The notes under the pieces were generated by a model. It worked only from the letters and a program-made list of their open reading frames with translations, was not told the DNA's origin and made no database searches. From Bryum argenteum (taxonomy: Eukaryota > Streptophyta > Bryopsida > Bryales > Bryaceae), in contig CM073324.1 of NCBI GenBank assembly GCA_037043015.1, forward strand, positions 14,839,013-14,903,012: a stretch of 64,000 nt of DNA. Reading direction: 5' to 3'. Below are positions 1 to 13,900 of this stretch, piece by piece (position 1 is the stretch's first letter; every line of letters starts with the position of its first letter). Made by a program: the position numbers and the translations under genes.

Positions 1-1200
1 TTAAATTGAGTCATTCAAATATTTATCTCTTAATATATTTTCATGCAAGTTGAAGAGAGAAAACTAAAAAAATTGAGTTCAAGAGCATATTCTGCAATAA
101 AATTTATCCATAATTGTTCGCTTTGATGATTAATCGATATAATTGGTCAACAACATGCACAACTCATTGCTTTGTTATACCAATTGTCACTTGACGATTT
201 GATGAATTCACAAGGTTGTTTGTAACAATTGTGAGCATAAATCTTTCTACAAACAAGTTCTCAAATTCAGAGTGTTTTCGTAATAACATAAAAAGTGAAG
301 TAATCTACAACGTAATCAAAGAGTTTCAACTTAAATCGCAGCAATTTTAATAATAAGTTAGCAATAGCTACTTACATCCCTGATGTGAATGTTAAGTGAG
401 GTTTTGCAAAAATGTGCTTTACTTTGAAGTCTTGTATATGCAAACAAAATAATTGCTTCACATTATTATACCCCATTATGAACAAACACTATGTACTAAG
501 TGAAAAGATAAACAAAGAGGGTTTGTAATATGTGAGAAAATTTTATTAAGATTTAGAGAAATTAGACCATGTGATTTCATAAACTATCAAAGATTTCACA
601 ATATTTACTTAATATGTAGTATATACACAAGTTTTAAGATTGTGGTTGTCATACAAATCTTATTTAGCTGTAATTTGGTTCATTTTCACAATTTCTATTA
701 ATGGTAGTATATGTTTAGGTCTATTTTAGTTGTAGAGATCAGTGAGTTAAAACAATCTCTAGGTTGGAATTAGGAAAAAATACATCTTACGGGCTTGTGA
801 AAGACTAAGACTGATTTTTAATCTTGTAATGATATCACAAGTGCCATTTTGACATGAATGTCACATACCATTACATTGATTGCATTTTTCCTATATGCCA
901 AACTTCAAAGTTTCAACTCCTCTATTACCATAGTTTACATGATGGAGTCTTATATTTTACCCTACTAACTTTTTATTCCTAAATCCACCATCTATCCTAC
1001 CTTAATTCAACTCCAAAGTAGACAAAAAAATGACATTAAGCTTCCAATTGTTGCATGCTTTTCAATGCATATTGTGTGCATGATATCTAAAATTTAGCCC
1101 TTTTTCGCTAGCATGGGCTTTTGACGGGCCTTTGACATACTCCAAATGTTTAAGTATTGAACATCTTTTGGGCTTGTCACGAACGTGTTACTGTCACAAA
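1..1200. other. AT-rich intergenic DNA without a recognisable gene
   Basis: No open frame of useful length, no RNA gene and no clear transposon domain is visible. The composition is strongly AT-rich, as in the other intergenic parts of the window. The stretch runs into the tandem array that follows. Confidence 0.6.
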
Positions 1201-1214
1201 GGATTAATTAAATT

Positions 1215-2235
1215 TCTTCTATAATGACTAATTATTGTACAACTCATTATAGAAATGTACAACCCTGATAAGGCCTCTCCGCCAAAGTCCCAGGCAGTAA
1301 AAGGTCAAATATCTTTCGTAACAAATTTATCGTACAAGTCTTTATAAGAATGTTCAACTCATTATAGGAATGTACAACACTGTCAGGGCCTCCCCAACGG
1401 ATAAAGGGTTAAATATCTTCTGTGAGTAGATTATTCTACAACTCATTATAGAAATGTACAACCCTGACGGGGCCTCCCTGCCGAAGTCCAAGGCAGTAAA
1501 AGGTCAAATATCTTCTACAACGAGATTATTGTACAAGTCTTTATAAGAATGTTTAACTCATTATAGGAATGTACAACCCTGTCAGGGCCTCGCCAACGGA
1601 TAAAGGGTTAATTATTTTTTGTCAGGAGATTATTGTACAACTCATTATAGAAATGTACAACCTTGACAAGGCCTCCCACGGTCAAATATCTTCTTTAACA
1701 AGATCATTGCATAAGTCTCTATAGGAATGTTCAACTCATTATAGGAATGTACAACACCGTCAGGCCTCCCCAACGGATAAAGGATTAAATATCTTTTGTC
1801 AGGAGATTATTGTACAACTCATTAAAGAAATGTACAACTCTGACAAGGCCTCCCACAGTCCCAGGCAGTAAGCGGTCAGATATCTTCTGTAACAAGATCA
1901 TCGCACAAGTCTCTATAGGGATGTTCAACTCATTATAGGAATGTACAACACTGTCAGGGCCTCCCCAACGGATAAAGGATTGAATATTTTTTGTCAGGAG
2001 ATTATTGTACAACTCATTAAAGAAATGTACAACTCTGACAAGGCCTCCCACAGTCCCAGGTAGTAAACGGTCAAATATCTTCTGTAACAAGATCGTCGCA
2101 CAAGTCTTTATAGGAATGTTCAACTCATTATAGGAATGTACAACCATGTCGGGGCCTCCCCAATGGTAAAAAGTTAAATATTTTCTGTAACAAGAGTATT
2201 GTTCAACTCTTTCTAGGAGTGATCGATTGTTCTTG
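1215..2235. repeat. Tandem array, about five copies of a ~195-bp unit
   Basis: The phrase TGTACAACTCATTA(T/A)AGAAA recurs near 1235, 1437, 1630, 1810 and 2005, so the period is roughly 177-200 bp. Each unit has two related halves. One carries TATAGGAATGTACAAC followed by GTCAGGGCCTCCCCAACGGA, the other carries GACAAGGCCTCCC followed by CCAGGCAGTAAA. The minus strand of the last two units stays open for 161 codons (1785-2270), and its translation is itself duplicated. The peptide therefore comes from the repeat and is not evidence for a gene. Copies differ by point changes and small deletions. Confidence 0.85.
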
Positions 2236-2624
2236 TTTAAGCTAAACAAAGAAAATGTAAAAGACGACAACTACCTTCTCATTGAGAGGGTATGCTATGT
2301 CACTTTGGGATTAACCCCTAAATGCCCAATCTACTCAATCTAAAAGCTCAACAATTCAGCAAAGCCCACACTTTCCAAAATAAGTTATTAAATTGAATTG
2401 TTGAGTTACTATCTTACAAGTGAATATAATAATATGGAGACAAAGCTAAGCAAGTGCAAATTGCTTATTCAAAGCATGGTATAATGGTTGTTGTTAATCG
2501 AAAGTAGTAAAATTGGTTGTTGGTATGATTCTATATGGCAGAAGAAAAAGAAAGGGAGTGAGTCTAAGCTATAGTAGGCGGCCAGGCTCCTGCTGCATCC
2601 GTTTGACAAGATGAGGGTAGATTC

Positions 2625-5600
2625 ATGGAGTCGGCCTTGACACCATGCATTTCAGCCGCCGCTGACGCTACGTCCACCTGCGGCTGGTCTCTCAAGAAGT
2701 CCAAGCATCGCAAGCTACAAGCCGCTCGAGCGCTCAAGCTTCAACAACATCATGGCACCAACATTCTTGACAACAATAACAACCCCGAGCCTCATCGTCG
2801 TCACCACCACTCTCACCACCCTCAGCAACGCCCAGTTACTTACACCTCCCCTTTCTCTCTCTCTCTCTCTTGTAGCCTCATTCCAATCCCATCTTCGACT
2901 CCAATAACTCTGTTCCCGGGATGGTATTGAGGGTGATCGTGGGCTTTGCTCCGATGCTTATGTTTGTGAGGTTGTTGAGGTGATGATCGTAGGCTTTGCT
3001 CCGATGCTTATGTTTGTGGGGGTGATGATCGTGGGCTTTGCTTCGATGTTGTGGGATGGTATTGAGGGTGTCTGATGAGATGATGTATGTGGACTTTGCT
3101 CTGATGCTTATGTTTGTGGAATGCTAACCCTTGCAAAAGGCTTGTGAAATGCTACTGAGAGTGATGATTGTGGGTTATGTTTGTGGGATGCTAATGAGGG
3201 TGATGAGTGTGGGCTTTGCTCTGATGTTTGTGGAATGCGAATCCCCGGAAAGGGCTTTCACTGATTGTGGAATGCTACTGAGAGTGATGAGGTGATGATT
3301 GTGGGCTATGCATCGATGGGATATGTTTGTGGGATGCTGATGAGGTGATGATTGTAGCTCGTTTGTGGGATGGTAATGAGGGTGATGATTGTGGGGTTTG
3401 TGGGCTTTGCTTCGATGATGATGTTCGTGGGGTGATGATTGTGGGGTGCCTTACACATGACCCTATTGAGGCAGGACATTGCGCTGGTAGACCACCAACA
3501 ACATCTGCGACGACTGAAGCAAGACGGTGTTGACCAGCCACGGCGACGGCGGAACGATGGCGGTCCATGGGACCTGATCGGAGTACGTTCGAATTCAGAG
3601 CTTGGCACTTGTTGTATTAGTTTCTTTTGCCAGAGAGGTCCAATTGTGATTGAGATCAGGCTCTCCTGCAGGGACGGAGAGGTGCGAAGCAGCATCCGAA
3701 ACAGAGTATGCGAGCAGCTGTTGAGAGTCGGCGCCGTCTTGCTCGTGGACCTCGAAGTGGGAGCACTACTGCCACTACGGATGCTGCTGCTGCTGCAGCA
3801 CAACCAATGTTGCCGTCTGAGGATCACCGTGTGGTGAGCACGGATTACCAAGCTGCCAGAACGCAAGCGTTGATGCGAGTGACTCTGCTGGCAGCGGGGT
3901 TTGTGATCGGAGCCCGCGGAATCAGCGCCAGATTGATTGGGCAAGTCACGGGCGCCATCGTGCAATCATGGACAGAATCTTGCCGGTACGTTGAGCTCAG
4001 CACGACTCGAGCGGTGAGAGATACGTGCACTATTGATAATCTTCTGAGGGATTTGTAATTGTTGCCCAGGCCGGATTCGGTTCCTATTCGGCTTTTTCGC
4101 ATTCAAGGCAAGAAGGCCGTGGTCCAGGCAGCAGTTGCACTGATAGAGCAAGCCGTGGCGAAATATAAAGATCTGTGCGAGTGTAAGCGGCGCGGGGAGT
4201 TTGTGCAGCGGGAACATGTCATCGGTGGTGTGGAATTTTACTACCAGCCTCCACCTCGCAAAGCCTTCGCCAATAACGGCAACGACCAATCACCCAAAGC
4301 TGCAGAGGAACCGCAGTCTGTGCTCAGCACGGCTGGTCCATTTCCGCCCCATCAGGTGTGGTTGCAGCACTTGCAACAACAACAACAACAGCAAGTGCAA
4401 GCAGTAGCGGCCGCTGCTGCCCAACAAAAGCACTCATCTCTCCTGGAGGTAACGCAAGCACTAAAACTTCCATACCATCGATTCTTCGAACTACCATCGC
4501 CAATCAGCCTTTTAAAATTCCTTCCGTGTTTCTCTGAGTGTAGGGGCAGGTCACCAAATCGGGAGATAGTGACCATGGCGACGTTGCTCACCAATCGCGC
4601 GTCTTCTTTGATTGGCAACCCCAGGTGACGGTCACAGCCAACTCATTCCGTATACAACCTCAGTTGATGCCATATTGACTCAGAGTTCTGTGCAATGAGA
4701 TTGCTTGCAAAAATTAGTCACTTCAATGGCTCACTCTTGACACAAGTTGCATAATGTACATCAGTTTTGCTTCGCTTTCTGCTCCAAAGTCTACCATCTT
4801 TCCTTCCGTGTTTCAGCCCGATTTATGAAAATTTTACATAACCACGATCATCACTTGGCAAGCGTGTCAATTGACACTGAAAGGATCCATTCATAGATGT
4901 GTTGCGCTACTTAATTTTGGGACTTGGGTTGACTGCAGGTTGATAGACAGCTCATGGGGTTACAAAGTCCAGAGCTGGAGCGGGCATCCGAGTTTGAGCT
5001 TCTCGACCATGCGTTGCAACAATCGGTAGCTTCCTTAGAGCAAGCGCTTCAGCAAGTACGCCTGGAACAGCGTCTCCTCCAGCACAACAGGTCAATGAGC
5101 AGCGAAACTGGACTCTTGCAGAATCATCAACACAAGGAGAATGGTAATCTTTGGGTAGATCCGAGTCCGGAGCCAAGAGGGGCAGCAGCATCAGCTGCGC
5201 CAGGGTTTCACTTGGGCCCCAGCTTGTTCTTTTTTGGCGAAGGCGGGTTGCCAATCCCAATTTCACCGCCAGGTGACAGATCCGACGCAGATACCAGCAA
5301 CTGCATTTTCTTAGACACGAGCACACCGTGCACGCCATTTGACTTTCCTCACTGCGACTTTCTTCGCGAGAGTTTGCCGAATTTTTCCTGGGCGGCGAAA
5401 GAGCTGCCTGGAGAGCGCAACTTGTATGAGGCTGCTTCGCCTTTGCGAGAAGATGCTAACGACAGCCTCTGTATTGTTTGTCTTGAGCACCCGGCCAGCG
5501 TCAATCTCGTGGTACTTGCCTCCTTTATTCTCCGTCAATTACCACATACTCCATGCTCTACCGCCCATTCTTAATGAACCTCAACTATATGTGCCATTTT

Positions 5601-6126
5601 GACATGGAGTGGCGTGGACTCGATTGCGCTTCTCTGTTGCACATCTTACCGATGCAATTGCTCACTGTTACCATATTAACCTTCTTCTTCTACAGTAGTT
5701 CCCCTTCCTCCACTCACCTTCTATTCCTGAATCCACCATCTTTCCTTCATTACGCCATTGTCATTGATTAATTGAGGTTAATGGGTAAGCATATTGTGAC
5801 ATCTTTCCTTCCCTTTTTCTACACCATTATCAGTGATGATTGAGGCTAATAGGTAAGCATATTGTGAGTGTTTTAGAGAGCAGAGAGACTCTGAAAATGC
5901 TTGATGCGCTGATGCAAACGTGGTGTTGTTGCAGCCGTGTGGGCACAACTTGTTTTGCTTCTCGTGTGTGGGAGGTTTGCTAACCTGCCCTCTGTGCCGC
6001 CAACCCATAGCGGCCCTGCACCCACGAGGCACGAATGGCGTGACACCGGAAATCGTCGACGTTTCCAACAACCTCAATGCCTCGAGCTACAACATGTGGA
6101 ATTGGATTCCGGGTGCTTCAGTCTAG
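2625..6126 (+). CDS. KH-domain and RING-finger protein (MEX3-like RNA-binding E3 ubiquitin ligase candidate)
   Basis: Six exons give one open frame of 622 residues: 2625-2923, 3471-3582, 3672-3985, 4070-4448, 4939-5511 and 5935-6126, all with GT-AG borders and matching phases. Around residues 205-275 lies a KH domain with the GxxG loop in GFVIGARGISARLIG, split by an intron before the last strand and helix (RLFRIQGKKAVVQAAVALIE). A low-complexity Q/A stretch follows (~residues 360-380). The C-terminus is a C3HC4 RING: CIVC, PCGHNLFCFSC and CPLC, completed exactly by joining exon 5 to exon 6. KH plus C-terminal RING is the architecture of animal MEX3 proteins, which bind mRNA and carry ubiquitin-ligase activity. 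RNA target and substrate are unknown here. Exon 1 is His/Asn-rich and is the least certain part. The start is the first in-frame ATG. Confidence 0.8.
2930..3440 (+). repeat. Degenerate short tandem repeats inside intron 1 of the KH-RING gene
   Basis: The words TGATGATTGTGGGCTTTGCT, CCGATGCTTATGTTTGTG and GGGATG(C/G)TAATGAGGG recur many times with variable spacing. The units are about 35-60 bp. The region holds no convincing exon and is bounded by the proposed donor at 2924 and acceptor at 3470. Confidence 0.7.
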
Positions 6127-7906
6127 CTAAGCCGGACACCTACAAAGGGCTCGTGATTGATCACCGGCACAACAATCATGTGTACAATTGAGGTGACACA
6201 TTCATAGGCTTGGTTTACTTAGATCCTTTTTATGAGATGTTGTTCTCCTCATGACATGGTATATGTATCTAGTTTCGCTGAGGGAATGGGGACGAAGTTT
6301 GAAGTTGGCGACGAGAATCGGATCGAGCTCCAACAAGATAACCTCTAACTTGCTTAAAGGATACGCAATTAGAGCACTTGGACGTACTTTGGTCAAGAAT
6401 GTCGACATGATGGAACAGTGTTCAGTAGAGTACTGTAGTGGCCTTGATAAGGTGACTGCAACACGAAATTCTGAAGAGGAGATGCGCACATCTGCACGAG
6501 GCTATGGAGATCAGGAATGTGTTGGTTAGTGCAGATCAGTTGTTTAGATTCAGCTCATGCCACCAAGGGCATCATAATCTGGTTGACCCAGGTACAGGAC
6601 TAAGATTTTGGTGTTTGTTGCTTGGAGTTGATCCTCAGTGGATATTAGGCTGTTGAGTTTCTGGGCATGAAGGTGAACAAACCGAACATTGTAGATTGCT
6701 GCCCTATTTTGAAAGTTGCTGGAGGTGAAAAAACAATAAGGCGACGGAGGGCTCAAACAGTGGCCCTCATCGTGATTTGTGATAACGTTTTGCATACTTT
6801 TTTAACAGGAGAATTGAGAATTGATGCACTCAGTATACAGATCTTATACATTTGAGACGTTATCAGATACTTGCTCTTTATACTCCTTGCATGACTTTTG
6901 AGTTGTAGCCCGCCATTTTTACGTGACTATGCTTTGTAATGCAAAATGTGTAAAATATGTTGGAGAGCAGACTTATTCGTGTGAGCCTTCATGCTATCCA
7001 CACTCCAAGCAAGGAATATCACAGGAAACGCCATAGCGATGACGTACATGGTCTTCACGTTCGGTCAATTTCTGTCCTTTTCAAGTTTCAAAGACAAAGA
7101 GTAGGATTTTTGGTGCCCGAAAGCAGAAAGATTCTACGCAAAAGCTAAGTCCTGAGACCTAGACGAGGTCGCCGACCGAGGTGACGGGATCTGGGGACAC
7201 TGACACAAGATGACGTGAAGATGAACAGAAGTAAGAAGGACGTTTAAGTTAAGTTAACTCACAGTGTGCTGATTCCAGAGCAGGAATTCTGACCGCATTC
7301 TGTCACACATTCTTCTTGCTCCTCGCATTCGTTTCACAATCCTCACGATTCGTGCTCGGTGAAGCTTACGGTGGTCGCGCGTGTATATGCCCCTCGTTCG
7401 CTGGTGGAGGTAGCTGTTGCTGCGGTCGCGAATTCTGTGAGTTCTAAGTCATAGGGCTGATTCTCTTTTGTGAGTGAATCTCGAAAAATGCTTGCTGCTG
7501 AAGACTTAATTTTATTCGAACTTATTCAGATTCCCCCCGAGTTAGTTACGTCGGCACTACTGTACCCACTTGCTGGGAGGATTCTGGAACAGTAGGGTCT
7601 TCGGAATTTAGAAGTCTGAGACAGCTAGGTGTGATTTTCAATCTCGAGCCGTTCAATGAGGGATGACTCGTATCTTATTAGTGGCCTTGATGCTCAGCTC
7701 ACAGTTGACAGCTTTTATTGAGATCATAAGCTTGCGGAAGGAAATTGGATATTGCAGCTTGCGGAGCTCAATGGAAGTTATAGTCTCCGTTCTCGCTGTT
7801 TAGGGTTTCATGGTTGGAATCTGCATGCTCTGACGGCTTTGGTGACATTCTTGACAGATTCGCGCCACATTCGACGCACCGACACAGAATCTTAGGCTAT
7901 CAATCA
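6127..7906. other. Intergenic: KH-RING 3' side and TPP2 promoter/5' UTR
   Basis: Only short open frames without family resemblance are present. The distal part should hold the TPP2 promoter and 5' UTR; a telo-box-like TTTAGGGTTT lies at 7798-7807. A weak open frame upstream of the chosen TPP2 start (from 7814) lacks an ATG. Confidence 0.5.
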
Positions 7907-10900
7907 ATGTTGTCCGGCTGCGTTGATCATCTCATTGCCTCAGGAGACAAATGCTGGTATGGACCGGTGCAATCATACCCTGTTGTAGCTTCTTCGTCAT
8001 GCAACAGTCTGAGACTTGGGTCTGCATTCAGTCTGAAGTTGAAAGCTAGGAAAGGCAGACGATGCGGGCTTCCAGTTGCTGCCCATGTGAAGGGCATCAG
8101 GGTGGCACTGAGCAGACAAAATGCCAAGAGAGGTGTGAGCTACATCTGCTCATCTGGTGGATACAGAACGGATGGGGAAGCTTTTTTGTCAATTGCATGC
8201 TCATTTCCTCATCAGTTAGGGTTTAGTATCTAGTATTAAGGAATCGAAGTGGGTGCAGACATTGCCAATTGTGAATCTGGAAGCAACGCTGAGAACTAGC
8301 AAATGTTGTTTTCTGCAGCACTTGCAGGTGCGACGCATGATAAAAAATGCAACCATGAATTATATATTCAATTGGTTCTCAAACCGTATTGCTAACATGC
8401 TACAGAAGAAGATTATCAATCGGTGTTTATATTCATCGCAGGGTTTATGAAAATTTCTTGGTTGTCCAGGGGTTAATCCACAACATAACTTGAGAGCAGC
8501 AGTAAGGAAGAATTTCAAGGAGCAGGGTGGTGTACAGAGCGGCTGGTTTTCCAGTAACCGGGAGCTTCGTAACCAAGACTTTTCCCGAAGTTTTTCATTT
8601 CTTCAAGGTCAGGAAACCTATTCTCCTACCTTCGACGACAATTCATCTGACAGGATGGGAGGTTCATACCCGGCAGAAGTCAAACGCTCCTCGGATTCAG
8701 AGTCCCATTTCCTAGAAGGGTTGATGCCGAAGAAGGAGATTGGGGCTGCTCGCTTCCTTGAAGAGCATCCTCATTACGATGGAAGGGGCGTCAAGATCGC
8801 AATTTTTGGTAAGACACTCCATTGGATGTACATTAGCATAGCTCAAACACGCATTGTATGGTTGCATCAACCTCTCGCCTTTTGTGCATATAAGGTCCTA
8901 TACTTAGCTTTAGATTGCTAGAATCTGTATGCTTCTTCATGAGACTCCAAGATCGACAGATTGAGAGAACTGCTCGGTTACGGACTGATCCATCGCGTTT
9001 CGTGAATTTAGACTCTGGAGTCGACCCTGCAGCTGCTGGTTTGCAAGTGACAACAGATGGGAAACCCAAGGTCATCGACGTACTTGATTGGTAAGCTCAG
9101 AAAGGAGCGGAAGAAAGTGATTTTTTCCGATATCACTTCTTCAGCCGTTGCTTTTCTTGTCATGAAGCCTTTAAAATTGTTGAATTTTTTGTATGAATTG
9201 TAAATAAGTACGGTTTCATGCCTCGAACCTTTGTGTTAGAAATCTTTTCGTTTTTGGAAGTCTTACATGAGGTGCTTCTCTGAATGCAGCACTGGAAGTG
9301 GAGACGTGGATACTTCCACGATAGTGAAAGCAGATGCAGACGGGTTTATTACAGGAGCCTCAGGTATCCTCCTGACCAAACCATAATAACTCTTGTGTAG
9401 TATATACTCGACTACTTGTTCAAGCTGTAACAATTTTGTGGGTATTGTTCGAATCATTCTTATTGCGTCAACATGGCTGGATATTGAATTACCATTCTGA
9501 GGCCGGCTAGAAAGTTATTGTAGCCGCTAACATGTCGATGAGTAGAGGAACTTATGACCGGGTTTTCCCGCTGACTAGGAGCCCGGCTTCAAATAAACAA
9601 AGAGTGGAAAAATCCGACTGGGGAATGGAGGGTAGGCGCTAAATTAGCATTCTCACTCTTCACCGACACTCTCACGAGTCGCCTCAAGGTAAGGCCGTGA
9701 TATATCGATTTGTCACAGTTCATCTTCAAATTTTATCACGCATTTGACATTTCTGATCGAGTTTTGGCGATTTCTTATGCAGGGAGAACGCAAAAAGAAA
9801 TGGGATGAAGAGCTAAGAGGCTTACAAACCGCTGCACTCCGTAATCTTAATGCTTTTGATGTGGTAAGTCACCTACCGCGCAAAAGTTTCAACTAGATCG
9901 CTGTCCTGATTTGTATATTGATTTCAATACTTCTGGTTCCACAGAAACATCCTCAACCCACTGAGCCAGCTCTAAAGAAAGCTCGGGAAGATCTCCAAAA
10001 TCGAATTGATCTTCTGCAGAAACAAGCTGACGTAAGAATCTTGCACCTGATCTCTCTCATTTTTTATTTCCATTGTTGCTGTTCAGTACTATCGTCTTCC
10101 TTTGTGTACTGCTTACTGGATTTTATGCATTACTGCTTTGGATTTAGAATATGTTGTCCTCACGAGGCTTTTCGTTATCAAACAATGCCTAGACACTCCT
10201 AGATGTGGTAGAGACACATGTTTTCATAAGTGTGACATCGGTCCATTCCATCACTGGCTAAGGATAAGTTCTGTCTGTTCCCTAACAACTGAGGTATTTT
10301 AGAACTTATATTTCATTTAAGTCATGGTGGTAAACGAGTCTTTTTGTTTTCTGCAGAGTTATGAGGACAACGGGCCTGTCATTGATGCTGTCGTCTGGCA
10401 TGATGGGGATTTATGGAGGGCTGCATTGGACACTCAAGATATGGAAGAAGAAAGTGGACACGGAAAGCTTGCTGATTGTATTCCTTTGACCAACTACAGG
10501 TCCTTATTCGCCTGTTGCAGTATATCACTTCAGTTGTTAGGAATCTTCGTAGAGTTAATATTGGCCTCATCTAAAAAGTAGTAGGGTTGTGGAACTACCT
10601 TCAAAAGCTGTAGGACCTTCAATTGCTGCCCTCTCAATATGTTCATATTGATGGATCTGCAGAACTGAGCGCCAATATGGAATCTTCACGCGGATGGATG
10701 CTTGCAGCTACGTGTTGAATATTTTTGATGATGGAAATGTGCTTAGTATCGTTACAGACTGCTCTCCTCATGGCACACATGTTGCTGGAATCACTGCCGC
10801 CCACCACCCCGAGGTTTGCGCCTGCATCACTGATACACTTGGGCGTCCACTTTACACTTCGTCTTTTACAGTGTAACTATTTGCTACATTCAGGAGGTAT

Positions 10901-13900
10901 AGACACACATCGTAACAGCATGTGTGTGATCCCTGGTGGCCGTTCATTTTGCAACAGGAACCACTCTTGAATGGAGTGGCACCAGGAGCTCAAATCGTTT
11001 CTTGCAAGATTGGCGATACTCGACTTGGTTCCATGGAAATCGGCACAGGCCTGGTTCGCGCCCTTATAGCAGTGGTCGAGGTATAATCTTCTACATTGCC
11101 CTGTATCTAATATTCCGTCCAGGCCTCGCGTCACAGGACGTTAAAGAGGGACAGTAACTTATGCAGGCTGTCTCCGTGATGTACCTTCAATCATCAAACT
11201 GGATTTTCTCAGAATGTATCCTAGAGTTTTCATAAAGTAACTGAAGTGGGCTTGTTACAAATAACATATCCTTCTTACAGCCGGTTCTCTTAATCATGCC
11301 CAACTGCATCTCTGGAGACAATTGGCTTTTCAGTTGCTGATCTCTTGAATGTTGTGCCTACAGACAAAGTGTGACCTCATTAACATGAGTTATGGAGAGC
11401 CAACTTCAATGCCAAACTATGGCCGTTTCATCCAGCTAGCTGAGGAAGTAAGAACACTGTCTTACTCTTCTGCTCAGCTCCGTGTCGGAGTTTGATACGA
11501 CATATATGCAAGGCTCATTGTGTTTGTCTTCCGTAACTATTTGTACACTACCCTGGGTTCTGCCTTTACTATGAAACGACATTGGGTTTTCATGGACCAA
11601 TTATGATGCCTTTGTTTTATTACGGTCATATCATCGTGCATGGCGAAATTTTGTAATTCTCCACTCGACTTACCAGTTCTCATGCTTTTGTTTCGTGGCA
11701 GGTGGTAAACAAACATGGGGTGATATTTGTATCGAGTGCAGGAAACAATGGACCATCACTAACCACAGTAGGTTCCCCTGGAGGCACGTCATCAAGTATT
11801 TTGTCCATCGGGGCATTTGTGACTCCATCAATGGCAGTTTCAGCTCACTCTTTGGTTGAGGCACCTACAGAAGGCGTCCAGTACACCTGGTAAATGACAA
11901 GCACTCTCTAAAAGATGTTGCCTCAGCTACTCTTTTGACAACTACTGTTGTCTGGTCGCAATGGATAATCATTTCTTCACTTCGTTATAGCAATTTATCT
12001 TGCTTTAATTTATTGTTGTGTTATCAGGTCGAGCAGAGGACCAACAGCAGATGGCGATCTAGGGGTTGGTATTAGTGCCCTTGGTGGAGCTGTGGCTCCA
12101 GTGCCCAAGTGGACTCTTCAACCACGCATGTTAATGAATGGCACATCGATGTCTTCTCCTTGTGCTTGCGGTGGCATTGCCCTGATCCTTAGCTCCCTCA
12201 AGGTTTGCTCACTTCTCAATTAAAATAAAGGGTGCATTCATCCCATTTCTGGTCCTCTCATCACACTGGTAGTATCGAGTTTGTTATCGTATACGTTCGG
12301 TTTGTAGGAGTATTAAGCGAGTGGAGAAGTGCTCTACAGAACAGCATGTCAACGGTTCTGTGTGGTGTGGGAACTAGTTCCGACTTTGCTTGACATAATC
12401 TGAATGCTCTGCCTATTGATCAGGCAGAAGGACGTCCCATTAGCCCGCATGTGGTGAGAAAAGCACTTGAAAATACTGCAGCTCAAGTCCATGCTGTACC
12501 TGAGGAGGCTCTTACAATCGGTCGAGGTCTTTTGCAAGTTGACAAGTAAGGCTGCTATACGCCTTCGTCTTGTTTACCCTGTATCTCCTCGGAAAATCTA
12601 TTGAGTTCTATATCAATTCAGTTTCTATACTATTCTGTACAGCATCCACACTAAAGTGCGAGTAGATGCGCACCTGGAGCTTAGACATAGTGGCTCTTGC
12701 GTCGAACGGCTGCTACTTATAACCTTATCATATGTTGGCCCCTTCTCCATGGTTACAGAAACCATCGTATATTTGTGCATCATGTGATTCTTGTTTGATG
12801 TTTAACATGATTTCAGGACTTACGAGTATCTGCAAAAATGCAAGGATCTCCCACCTGTGAATTATAAGGTGGAAGTTACTCGTGGCGCCAATTCAGGTGA
12901 ATGTTATATCCGCAATCGTCATTCTGCAAATGGTGTCAATATATACGTAATTGCATATCTATGTTTTGGATCGTTCTATGCAACGTTTGGAATCTGATTA
13001 TGGCGCTTATCCTGAATGTAGAGTGATCTGTAATGGCAGTCTCTTTTGTATTAATGATGCTCGTGAGGAAACCATCATTTTAGCTGCCTATGCTGCAAGG
13101 TGCTTGCAGTGATCAACTTGTAAATCTCAGCTGAGATCTGATTGAAAATGATGAATTACTTGAGAACCGTGGTTCGTCCGTTTAACAGGGGTCACTCTCC
13201 GTGGGGTTTATTTGAGGGAGGCTTTTGACTGCCGTCAAGCCAGTGAGGTACTATCACTAACGAAGGCTTTTTTATCACGATCGAAATCATTCAAATTTAA
13301 TACGGGGTCGATCTCCATACAGTCAAGGAGTCAATATAGACTGAACGCCGCGTTGCTTGTATCTTTTTCAGTGGAACATCACAGTCAGGCCCACTTTTCC
13401 TGAGGATGCTGATAACCTGAACACGGTGGTCCCCTACGAAGAACGCGTGAAGTTGGAAAGTGGTGCCTCATCTTGGCTCAAGTGTCCTGATTATCTGTTA
13501 CTCACCAACAACGGCCGCACCTTCAAGTACTTCCCTCTCACCGAAATAGCTCTTGCTACTTGGACCTGAAAAAATATCGTCTGATATTAACTTCTGTATG
13601 TGGTCAGTATTGTGGTGGATCCAACAGGTTTGAAGGAAGGATTGCACTACTCCGAAGTTGTGGGTATCGACTCCGAGGCACCATGGCGAGGACCCCTTTT
13701 TAGGATTCCTGTGACCATATGCAAGGCGCTGGAGTTAAAGACATTGCCACCAAGAGTATCCTTTACAAACATGTCGTTTGTCCCAGGTACTATTCATCAT
13801 GTCTTCTGCATTTGCTGCATTAGCCATATCCTTGTTGATGATTTGTTCTGTTTGTGGAGCTTTTAGTAACCTGGGTGGCTCGGAGCAGGCGCGATTGAGA

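Noticed and set aside
1215-2235. A CRISPR-like array
   Set aside because: Units are ~195 bp, degenerate throughout and without repeat/spacer contrast, in a eukaryotic nuclear context.
1785-2270. A 161-residue minus-strand protein
   Set aside because: The open frame follows the tandem repeat and its translation is duplicated exactly like the DNA. It has no family resemblance.
10936-11157. Apparent two-base frame problem in TPP2 exon 10
   Set aside because: It came from miscounting a TGTG run just upstream. The frames on either side fix the exon at 10958-11080 and the TPP2 frame is intact.
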